Assembly (NCBI GenBank): GCA_030704615.1 | Contig: CM060731.1 | Location: 51,460,001 to 51,524,000, forward strand | DNA length: 64,000 bases | From: Takakia lepidozioides | Lineage: Eukaryota > Streptophyta > Takakiopsida > Takakiales > Takakiaceae | Direction: 5' to 3' | Shown: one piece after another, positions 46,076 to 56,366 of the stretch | Position numbering within the stretch: position 1 is the stretch's first letter | How the letters are laid out: every line of letters begins with the position of its first letter | Translations under genes and position numbers: made by a program | The notes under the pieces: model-generated | The model's database searches: none | What the model saw: the letters and a program-made list of their open reading frames with translations, nothing else | Told to the model about the DNA's origin: nothing

Positions 46076-47600
46076 CTTGAATCTGAGGAGTGGTGATTTC
46101 TAATGTGAATTAGTTGTTTGTGTAATGCAGAGACTTGGGGATTGAGCAACAGGAAGGCGGATTTGCGCTCTTGTTCGGTGTCTTCTGTCATCGTTGTGAA
46201 GTCATGGAGGTGCAAATGACACTTGCACTTACTGTTATGAGCCAATGCCGGTGACAATAGGGATCTGGTGTTCATGTTCCTCCGATGTGCTAGCCCCTGC
46301 TGTCTTCTTTTCTGGAGAGCCAATGCTGATATAGTAGATGGCTGGAGGGCCAATGCAGATGACAGCCGACCATGGAGCAAAAGAATTGTGGTGAATGTGA
46401 GTTGGTCTGTGTTGCAGCAAAGTGTGTTTAGGTGCGGTTCCAGTTTTGCGCCGTTGGAGGAGCTACAATGTGCTTCATTGTGCGCAGCCTGTGATTGGTG
46501 TTGAAGGCCTAGGTTCTAATGGTTAGAGAATTGTTAGTGATCATGCGGTGTTGTCTTTAGACTTAGACCATGTTAGTCCCCTCTCCAAGCAGGGGTGCAC
46601 TTCATGGGGATAGTTTCTCCCTCCATGTGTTCATGTGTGGGCTGCCAAAGGGGCAATTTCATGGTCCCACCATGCAAGGCTGTTTGCTGCCATTTGTGAA
46701 TTTTGGGGATGCACAGGTTTACAAGAATTACGTTCCAGCTCCTTATAATCCCATGTGTCAAAGCTTCACCTTTGAGAATTGGATCCCCTTCTTTAAGCAG
46801 GCACTCACGGCGCTGTGCTTGGCCAAATTGGCTAATTCTTCTTCTGTTCAATGCTGGAGGTCAAGTAGATGAGAACCTCCCTACTACATACCATTCTGAT
46901 ATGAAACCGTCATCCAAAATTAAAAAATACCAAAATGTTTTTTTTTTTTTCACATGTCCAAAAATCGGGCCCACAGTCAACGGTGGGGAATTCTCAAATC
47001 TGCACCAATTGCCCCACAAATTGGACAGGCTGGGCAGCGGGTAGGTAGCAACAGATCGTCCGGTCAGTTTTTCAAAAAGGTGAAAAATGAGCAAATTATG
47101 GTCCTTTTCCGGCCAGGGGGTCACTTTTTCCGCGGAGGCCAAAAAAGGGTCCGGGCGCTTAAGGGTTATGCAAGATCTGGGCCCAGAAATTTCGGGATTG
47201 GTTCTTGTCGGCAGCAAAACAACGAGGGAAAGAGTACTGTGAATGCGCCCCAGCGGCTTTGCTTGTAAAGAGAGTCAGACACTGTCACAGTGCACACAAC
47301 AAACCCACAACAAAGATATACGATGCGTGTGACAACAACATTTTTCATGCTCTAGTGTCGATCCTCTGCATAGCGCTGCCACGTCGTGCGCCGCTCCATA
47401 GAGAAGAATAGGAGGTGTCTTCATCGATTGTCGATCTCTGAAATATCAACAGTTCAGAATGTACAGGCTCCTGCACACTATCTATCCTCTTCCTCCTCGC
47501 AAGTGGGCAGCGACTTCTGTGCGGAGGTCGAAGTCCTAAGCAGTGCGCAACACTGGAATGTACAGTCGTCACTGTACAGGGACTCTGGAGATTGTTGTAT
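46076..47600. other. Intergenic stretch, no recognisable gene
   Basis: Open frames such as plus 46570-46872 show no known motif. A run of T lies near 46940. Nothing supports a gene. Confidence 0.4.
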
Positions 47601-47622
47601 ATTAGGGAAGGGTCGTTCCCAA

Positions 47623-47699
47623 GGCCCTTCCTGAATTTGAGAGCACCGGCAACGAGGGTGGAGCCCGAGTTCCGGGTGCTCGAAAATTCAGGAAGGGCC
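47623..47699. repeat. Inverted repeat (25-base arms)
   Basis: 47623-47647 (GGCCCTTCCTGAATTT...) and 47675-47699 are reverse complements at about 23 of 25 positions, with a 27-base spacer that has some further pairing. Confidence 0.8.
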
Positions 47700-47846
47700 G
47701 TGGAAATGACAATTCCCCATCGTGAAAAACTGGGAAATTTTTCATTTCCCGCTCCTTGCCCCGCAAATCGGGGGACCCTTCCCGTAAATCGGGGGAACCT
47801 TGTGGCCAGGGAGGTTCCTTGAATTACAAAGAAAAAAATTTGACAG

Positions 47847-47940
47847 TGTTTTACGTATAGGGGTAAGTCCCTGGACCGAGGGCATTCAGTGAATGATCAG
47901 TGAATGCCCTCGGTCCAGGGACTTACCCAGCGTAAAGCAC
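47847..47940. repeat. Strong fold-back: perfect 28-base arms, 12-base loop
   Basis: 47861-47888 and 47901-47928 are exact reverse complements (arm begins GGGTAAGTCCCTGGACC). Beyond a small bulge the pairing goes on (GTGTTTTACG with CGTAAAGCAC, 9 of 10). The transcript would form a hairpin of about 94 bases. It may be a miRNA/siRNA-type precursor or a small fold-back transposon. Confidence 0.85.
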
Positions 47941-49755
47941 GGACAGAAATTTTTCAGTTAGCGTCATCATTCTTTGCTGACGCGTCATCTTTCAAGTGGT
48001 CCATCCTGTCGCAGGATGTTCACAGAACGCGTAACGCCCTGGACAGGCTGGCGCGGGATGTTCACCAAAAGCGTCATGCCCTATCGCGACTTGCCTCAAA
48101 TCTTCACGTGTATAAGCAGTCGTCCAAATACACTAAAATTTTCTGGTAGTACTTTACGTATGAGTTTATGGGCAATAGACATTGGACATGGTTACTTTTG
48201 TCTGACTAACTAGAAACGCCCCCTTGATACGGAGGAAGGCACCTACTAATGCACAACTGATCTTTTCGTTGTGTTTCGTTTGATTTGAACCTAGCCAAAA
48301 GTGAGTGGTACATCTGTCCTGAATAAGAAAGCTGTGTAAAAATAGAATGTAGAGTGGCCTCGATAAGTGTGCCTTCCAGGTGTTCACAGTAATGGAAAAT
48401 CACTTGTGAATTTGGCTCGCCCTGATTTGTGCCGTGTCATTGTATGGCAGTTGTTCACGGGCAATGTTCGTGCCAAAGCACGAGACAGGGGCAAAGGCTA
48501 TGGAAAACTTACAAGGCCTGGGACACAAATACAAGCCAATGCCTGAGGCTGCCCACCGAGGAAAGCCACAGTCCAGTAATAACCTGGTACCCAGGTTCAC
48601 CCGGGTGAGGCAGTCCAATACCGCTTAGTGTGTGCCATTCTTGTGTTTTGGAGAACAAATTGTAACTTGAATATAGTTGCCTTTCAAAGCAGAAAACCGG
48701 GGCCACATGTATTTTCTGTACAGTCTTTTCATTCTTGTTGCCTAGGATGTAAGATTGCACAAGATGATTGTGAGCTCCACACAAACTTGAACATTGTTCC
48801 CATATAACTAGAATCATGAAACAGTACAGTGAACTGGGTAATCCAAAGTGTCCATATTATTTGTGACACAAAGGAAAGCAAAGAGACCTTTGGGTACAAT
48901 GTAGCCGGGAAGTAAGGTACTAAACCAACATGACATTTGAAGAATGTTAAGGGAAAAAACAAAGATCGAATGACAGAGTTACGGAGACAGTAATGGCACA
49001 AGATATGGCTTAGTTGAGCAAAGGAGCTCTCGATATAAATCCAACACCTTCACCTTTGTACACCTGCAACTGCCACCATTTGGCGTCTGATTGATGGATG
49101 TATTTTCCTTTGAAAGCAATGCCCCAGGTGACTTAAACGACACTAAATCTAGAAGTCAAGATTGCACGATGTGATGGGATCCTGTTCGAACTTGTAGACC
49201 TGGCAAGATGGAATCAACCCAGGCATTCAGAAAGACACAGACCAGTAATACCATCAGTTGCAAGTGTCTTCGTGTATAACAATCAAGCGAACCATTGAAT
49301 TACTGTCATTCGCAGGCCCCTTCTTCGACGATCTCGCATCATTTGCCAGAAGAGTTCAGGCCTAATTCAGAGAGTATGTCTACAAGCCTTGTAGTACAAC
49401 AAAAGTAATCAAAGCATACTCATCTGTAGAGATGCACACACCAGCATGTTATGGCACTCTGCTTAACTAGAACGGGTTTATGGGTGGAAAAGGCCACGGG
49501 GTTGGTTGATTGACAGGTGGGAGAAGCTGGCTCAGATGCCATGTGATGGCCAGGGGCTGGAAACCGACAGGTGGTTCAAGTGTTGGTTACCCGTCGAAGA
49601 GGTCACCTGACTGAGAAAGAACGAAGACGAAGATCAACCAAAAAGGAAGGACACAGGGATCTGAGGGGCTATGCAGGAAGGACAAACGAGTATTGATATG
49701 TGTAGGGATTATGAATGCACGGTGCGGTGGTTGGGAGGTCCGGGTGTGGCACCCC
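47941..49755. other. Intergenic stretch with a short coding-like repeat
   Basis: 48010-48100 has two related 42-base units (GGATGTTCAC...), read on plus as QDVHRTRNALDRLA and RDVHQKRHALSRLA within the frame 47904-48149. No other feature is recognised up to the copia LTR. Confidence 0.4.
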
Positions 49756-49760
49756 GGAAC

Positions 49761-50039
49761 TGTTGAAATCAGACTAAAAGGTAATATGCACACATCAAGA
49801 AAGTCTTCATTACAGTGTAGCACATGAATACTGGACATTACAAAACCCAGCAAGAACCTTTCTCTTACAAGGAGATATACTCCATGGTGACGATGAAGCA
49901 TCCAGTCACACACACTTGCAGTTACAAATTCCAAATGAACCGAAGATGGAACGCCACCGATCGGGATGAAATGACCTAGCATTACTCAGAATCTAGACCA
50001 ATGTATTTCATTGGATCAACTACACAGTGAATTTCAATA
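49761..50039 (-). repeat. 3' LTR of copia family A
   Basis: 279 bp, the partner of 10579-10888. A 27-base stretch present there is missing here. Confidence 0.85.
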
Positions 50040-50095
50040 CTCCCACTCAATGTAGTAGTGGATCAATGAAATCGACTCTTCCTCCTACTCATTGA

Positions 50096-51572
50096 TCAAC
50101 CAACAAAGCTCAGCATATGACGGAAACGGGCAAACTTCTCCGGAGTAAGAGCCTTAGTGAGAATGTCTGCAACTTGCTCATTGGTAGTGATGTACTTTAG
50201 GTCGATGAGTTTCCTATGCTGAAAATCACGAATGACATGATATTGAATGTCAATGTGTTTTGTACGCATGTGGAACTCCGGATTGAAAACTAACCGGATA
50301 GCACTCTTGATTGTCTCCAAAGACATCTGTAGATGTGGTTTGAGGAAAACCTATCTCAGACAATAATCTCCGAAGCCATACGACCTCCTTTCTTGTCAAT
50401 GCAGCAGCTATGTATTCAGCTTCAGTAGTGGAGCTAGCAACGCACTGCTGCTTGCGACTGACCCAAGTCACCGGTCCTCCATTCAGAAAAACAACACATC
50501 CACTTCTTCATTTTCTGTCATTGATATCTCCGGCATGGTCAACGGTCTCCATAAGCTATCAAGGTATTTGTCCTTGTTCCTACAGTATAACACAGTTTGT
50601 AATTAGCAGTACCCTTGAGGTACTTCATTATGCGACTTGCCACTGTTCCTACAGCAAAAGCAATGTCAGGTCTCGACCCCATCATCGCAAACATAATGCT
50701 TCCGACGGTCTCAAGGTATGGAAAGTTGGGATCATCCGCATCGTCAACACTTCCAACCTGTAGGTGAATATTTGGATCCATTGGCGTGGAAACAGCATGT
50801 GCATCAGCAAAACCAAATTTCAGCAAGATGCGAAGTATATATTGCGTCTGGTCAATATGGCTCCCTGACCACGATCTTTGCTTATACGAAGTCCGACATA
50901 GCAGTCAGTAGGTCCCGCTGTCACTTTCAACATGGTATTGAGATGGGTAACAACCTGTGTGAGTTTCTGTGTATCTGTACATCCTCCCAGACCATCATCA
51001 ACAAAGATGGCCACTATGAGAGTAGGCTTCATCTGGTTCACATAAACACAAGGATCGGCAGTGGTAGCGTTCAACTCATATCGTGTCAAGAACTCATTGA
51101 ACTTTGAGTTCCAGGCTCTTAAAGCCTGTTTCAAGCCATAGATGCTTTTAAGGAGTCTGCATTCTAGCTTTGACTGACCTTCCTTGACAAAACCTTTGGG
51201 CTGCTCCCTAAAGATTTCTTCATCTAGGTCGCCATGAAGGAAAGCCGTTTTCACATCAAACTGTAGTAACTCCATGTTTTCCGCTGCAGCAATCGACAAG
51301 ATAGTACGAATAGAATCGAATTTAGCAACTGGAGCAAAAGTTTGCTCATAATCGACACCATAGATCTGGGAATAACCTTTTGCTACAACCCTGGCTTTAT
51401 ACCGATCAACACTCCCATCTGACTTGGTTTTTATCTTAAATAATAAAAACCCACTTGTTAGATGCATCTTCAATCCCATTTCTCGTTCCCCTCTGGAGAC
51501 CAGCAATGAGCCTGAGGTCAATTGACGCACAGTAGATCCTGTAGGAAAGGTAAATCTAAAAGGCTCCCACAT
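50096..51572 (-). pseudogene. Copia family A reverse transcriptase and RNase H
   Basis: The frame 51572-50820 carries KIKTKSDGSVDRYKARVV, FDVKTAFLHGDLDEEIF, IYGLKQALRAWNSKF and the catalytic IFVDDGLGG. After a break, 50826-50539 has VSTPMDPNIHL and GSIMFAMMGSRPDIAFAVG. Then RNase H pieces follow (SSTTEAEYIAA, HIDIQYHVIRD, VADILTKAL) to the stop at 50096. The start near 51572 is already garbled by shifts. Confidence 0.85.
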
Positions 51573-52290
51573 TTCCTATGAACCCTATAGAAGAAAAAGA
51601 GGTAGCTATTAGCGTTACTATCCGCTTTCCTCTACTCTTTTTAGTATAGTCTTCCTTCCTATATCCTTGATGTATTTGGTTACAAAGTAGAACCTTTCCA
51701 TATCAGCCTCTATGGCGCCCTCATAGAGATTATTTTTTCCTCTTTTTACTTTTGGGACTTCCTTGTCCTCCTGGTTATGAGCTCTTAGGTGTCTACACCC
51801 TTCACACTTTAGAAATAATAAAAATAAAATGCAAGGAACAAATTTTACGAAAAGATAAAATTGAATGTGATGGAATTGGAGGGATAAATCTGAAGAGAAC
51901 TGAATATAATTTAATTCAATGCGATAAAACTGAAAGGAATTGAATATAATGGAGCTCAAGGGAACTGAATATAATGGAAGTCATTGTGAGAAAACTAAGA
52001 GAAAATAAATATAATAGAGCTGAAGGGATACATCTAAAATGAACTGAATATAATAGAGCTAATTGAACTAAATATAATGATGTAAGTTATAAGGATTATC
52101 CTATAACTTACAATAATGTAAGAAAGAATGGGTAACAATAGGCAGATGAGAATCTAGAGTACAGTGAAAATGCTATTAATTGGGGAAGTTATGATCTTGA
52201 TAGATATGTATTAACTGGGGAAGGTAAGAAAACCATCAAAGCGTGGCCTTTCCTTAGGGAGGAGTCAATAAATGTTAGCACGAGATGACA
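51573..52290. other. AT-rich intergenic stretch
   Basis: Between 51840 and 52080 short units such as GAACTGAATATAAT and GATAAAACTGAAAG recur irregularly. A minus-strand frame (51618-51959) has no recognised domain. Confidence 0.4.
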
Positions 52291-52299
52291 ATTTCTAGA

Positions 52300-52600
52300 T
52301 ACTTGCCAAAAAGAAGGGCCCATTCTGATCTACCCAAAGATTCAAGCGGCGTCTTCTTGTCAGGCCACAGATAGCATTTGCCTCAGTTGACAGTCTCTCC
52401 TTAGGGAGAAGCCAAGTTCCAACAAATGTTAGCACTCTAAGATTTGCCAAAAAGAAGGGCCCAATTTGATCTACCCAAAGATTCACTTGTTAGGCCACAC
52501 ATAGCATTTGCCTTAGTTGGCAGGACGCACATCGGGGAACGACGTCTTCTTGTCCGGCCACACATGGCACATGGGAACGGCGTCGTCTTCCCAACATCGC
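52300..52600. repeat. Direct repeat of about 145 bp
   Basis: CCAAAAAGAAGGGCCCA and the following ATCTACCCAAAGATTCA...GGCCACA.ATAGCATTTGCCT recur about 145 bases apart. A third partial copy (TCTTCTTGTCCGGCCACACA) follows. Confidence 0.7.
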
Positions 52601-53785
52601 TAGGCACACGGCCACACATCCACAATAATAGAGCCCATCCCCAAGTAGAAGTAAACAACAGGCTAAAAATGCAAAAAATGCAGTGTCACACGCCGGGAAC
52701 CTTCTAGTTTATAAATTTAGATACATCAAAATTATGTATGAATTCAGATGTAGATTTGGACTTTGATAAACCTGGTTCTCCACTGAAATGAACAATAACC
52801 AATAAAAAGTTGGCCAGGGCTGCAGATTTTGCAGTCAAGGGTGGAAAAAGCTGTAGGCCTTTAGGGGTAACTTTCCATTAGAGGCCGTCGATGAAATGAC
52901 CTTTGATCACAATTCTAGTGAGTGATTTTCATGTACTGGTAAAATGCGTGGTGTAAGCTGAGAGGATAAACAAGGGTGATTTGGGTATGACGAACACCAC
53001 CAATTGGCGTTGTAGGTGGGTAGGATGAACAATATCCAATGTTTGAAAGATAATCTCAACCTACCACCCAAATACACTATACCTCTACTACGAGCCTTGC
53101 ACTTCACAGCTATTACATCACTCACATCCCTAATCCTCAGTAAATGAAAGATTGAGAGAGCTAGCCAAGTGCTCTGACAGGTTACGATGCGGATAGAGCC
53201 CACACCTGGAAGGGGGCGGTACCCACAAGGAGAAGAGGCTCTTATGTATTTAAGCTAGCTTCGGTTCGGCGTCATATATATATATGGGTAGGATGTAATT
53301 AGGGAGGGAACATTCATTCTACTGCCCTAACGTAGCACGGGACTGTGCTCAGATCTACACAACTTGGCCGTACCGTTTAGTCATGTTCCTTACTATATTG
53401 CCTACCGTGCCACCTCTAATTTCATCAAAAAATTTCTGTCAGAATTGGAATCTTATAACCATTTCATGAGCATGAAAATATTTTGCAACCTTTGCAAAAT
53501 ATGGAAACAAAATCACAAATTTTACTTGAAATTCCAAAAGAGTGGCTGATCTAATTGAGCCCAATTTCCATAAGAATATAGGTTGGGCAGCTTTTCCTGG
53601 GCATACCCCCCCTTTGTTGTAATATGGAGGGGAGTCAACACATTGCAATTTCAGCACTTTGCCTTTATGTTAACGAAAAATGGGGTTTGTTGTTTGAAAA
53701 ACAGAACGGTCCTAATGTTTTCAATCAAGTCGGGAAGGGCTTCACAAATTCTTGATTGATTCCATCCATGTAATCCCCTACAGAT
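52601..53785. other. Intergenic stretch, nothing recognised
   Basis: No open frame over 100 codons and no domain. A TATATATATA string is at about 53274-53285. Confidence 0.45.
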
Positions 53786-53787
53786 GG

Positions 53788-54287
53788 GGTTTGCACCAAT
53801 GTTGGACTGGTATATGCACTGGTATTAGATACCAAAGTCTGGTATCATTTGGGAGAATACTTGGTCAAATACTAGACCAGGCTGGTATCAGTTCTTTCAT
53901 ACCAGTCACAATACCAATACTCCGCCACTGTCTTCCTCATTGACTCTGTTATGTATATTGTATTAATTTATGTGTACATATGCCTACATACTTTGTATTT
54001 AAGTAAATATATTTATTTATGTATATTTTATTTGTTTTCACTTGATACTTGCTATTTGATAAATTTGTAATTCAAGAGAGAAAAAAAAAATGGCTTTGAA
54101 ATAATACCAGAGGTGATATCTCATACCAGCTGGTATTGTGGTCATGACACTCATACTCATACTTGTATCTGAAAAAAAATACATCCACCATTATATAGAC
54201 GGGAATGGTCTGAAAGTTTTTTGATACGTTTGGTACCACGACCAGATGTAAAAAACTTGATACCAATCAACACTGGTTTGCTACTCA
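53788..54287. repeat. MITE-like unit rich in TGGTATC / GATACCA
   Basis: The ends, TTGCACCAATGTTGGACTGG on the left and the reverse complement of AACACTGGTTTGCTAC on the right, are similar inverted repeats. The interior has many TGGTAT and ATACCA strings. About 500 bp with no coding capacity. No certain target duplication. Confidence 0.35.
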
Positions 54288-54289
54288 TT

Positions 54290-55780
54290 GTTTCTTTTAA
54301 AGCTTACACAATCAGCCACCCCATTTGATACAAGAAACCCCAATCCACTTTGCCCTTTTTGTGCTCATCTCTCACTTACCAAATAGCCGTTTGCATCCAA
54401 GTAGACACTCGGGTAGACCAGATTTTTCCTACAGATGCTGCATGTTGCAGCTTTGGATTCCGTTGAGAATCCAATGTGTTGAAGTGAAACCAAGAGGCCG
54501 CCCCATGGCTGCTTAGGCATTTAGAGGTTAAGTGATACATGTTTAAATTTACTCCCTACTCGTGTGCTACTCTCTAAGTCTTCATTATTAAGGTTTCTAT
54601 TCATTTAAAGATGGTTTCCAATTTACATTAATTTCCCAAGTGACCCGAATCAGGTCACTCTGAATTTCCACTTCCACCTAATTTCAGCGGATCTCCTCTG
54701 ATTGGGCCCACTCCTTAAGCTTTTATGACAAAGGACTTGTCTTGAATATGATGCAAAAAGAAAAATTAAGAAAAAACAAATCACCTACAAAAAAACATCT
54801 AAGGTAATTATATCAGATTTTGGCCTTTTAAAGGGCTTATTAACTGCTGATGTGGCGGGGAAACAGGCCCAAATTATAAAATCAATAAAGTTAGTAAAAA
54901 TTAAAAAATTGTAAAAACCAGTGTGGGAGCATTACATTACATCCACCGCTGGGTTTTAGAAACTTTGTAGAAAAAAAAATACTTCATTTGGAGGCACATT
55001 TTTCCTTGTCGATTTTTAGATTTTAACCCTTAAGTAATTACATACAAAGCAACCATAGGTGAAAAAAACTGTTGGACCTGCAATTTAGAGGGGTTGTAGC
55101 CATTCCACTGTGGATTTGAAAATGGCGGGTCTAGGGGCAAGCAAAATTGGATAAAGCCAGGTATTCATTTGGTCAAACCTATTTTTTTTCCCACTTCTCC
55201 TTTGAGACCTGAAATTTGAGGTTTGGACCAATGCTATAATCTCACAATTCCCATGGTGGAATTGGCTCATTTTTTGATATGTTGTGCATAAGTGAGCTGG
55301 GCCCACTTCTATACGGCTGGAATCTATGGATGATTTTTGGTAGGTTTCTGCGGGCAATTTGCTGCAGCTGGGTACCCAAAATTGTTAAAAACTCCAAAAA
55401 GGGCTTGGGAAATTAAGGGTTAAAAGGCCGGCTTGCAGAACCCACCAAACTAAGGTTGAGGCAGAAAAAGCCCTGTAGAGCATATCACCAACTCTAGTAC
55501 CCAACGGCCTCCCTCCACATTGGCCCTCCATTACTCACCCTTTTTCCAACCTTCAGAAATAACCCTGCTAGAACTTGGGACCCTTATTTTTGTCGAACTC
55601 TATTTAATGAGAATTAGAAGCCAGCTTACTACAATTCAGACTCCAGAGGCCTTCGAGATAATTTTTCCTAGGTTATGGTTAATTCTCAATGGATATTTTA
55701 ACCATGATTAAATAAGATAAGATAAGATAAAGATAAAGTTTCTTTAGCGTCCAGTGAATTTACAGAGCCTACTGCTCAAC
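54290..55780. other. Intergenic stretch, nothing recognised
   Basis: Mixed AT-rich sequence with no supported gene. A small GATAA-type microsatellite is at 55711-55737. Confidence 0.45.
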
Positions 55781-55784
55781 ACAC

Positions 55785-56045
55785 AGGCCATCGAGGGCCC
55801 AATGGACAGTCTGAAGGCACATGTTGAAGGATTGAATCACCTAGGTTATGCACAGGCAAGGCACAAACACCCAACCACTGGGCTACCTGCTCAAAGTTTG
55901 CTTCTCTACAAGGCCTACTCAACCCACAACCCATGGAAGGCCAATGGAGAGTTGAAGGAACATTTGAAGCACAGAACCCAGGATCACCCTGATTATGCAC
56001 AGGCAAGGCACAAACACCAACCACTGGAGCTCCAATTCCTTCACA
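55785..56045 (-). repeat. Two SINE-like units in tandem, tRNA-type promoter
   Basis: On minus the right part of the first unit reads GTAGCCCAGTGGTTGG (A box, 55871-55885) and GTGATTCAATCC (B box, 55829-55840), with tRNA-like spacing. A second, more diverged copy (56018-56030 and 55977-55989) lies about 145 bases away and shares GTTTGTGCCTTGCCTGTGCA. The outer ends are approximate. Confidence 0.5.
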
Positions 56046-56366
56046 TAGTGGGATGGCACATTGTCCTTGGACTCTTCACCCACACCAAAGCACCCTGTCA
56101 AAAAAAATCGTGTTTGAATGAAATCAAATTGTAGCATCAATGAACTTGACATAGCTTTCGTATAACCCTTTTCCTCCCATGGGGGATACATGAACAATTA
56201 AAAAAAGTTGCTCTAATAGTACACTCTGCCAAGTGGCCGCAGTCTGAGATTGCCCGACCTGGCAGCGGACAGTTGCAAGGGGAATTGCAAACCCGAGAAA
56301 GATAGATCAGCCAGAGATAGGTAAATCAGCCACAAACCCAGCAAAACCACAATGAAGGAAGCTGAG

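Larger units (their letters stand above)
49761..51572 (-). mobile_element. Ty1/copia family A, 3' half (reverse transcriptase to LTR)
   Basis: On minus: reverse transcriptase, RNase H, polypurine tract GAGTGGGAG (50040-50049), LTR 50039-49761. The outer flank is GGAAC (49756-49760), identical to the flank of the 5' half at 10889-10893. The element ends abruptly near 51572, before the integrase. Confidence 0.85.

Noticed and set aside
46570-46872. 100-codon plus frame
   Set aside because: No motif, no splice or promoter context, and an equally long frame on the other strand.
7768-51572. Copia family A simply split by later insertions
   Set aside because: The order of halves is wrong: on minus the 3' half precedes the 5' half.
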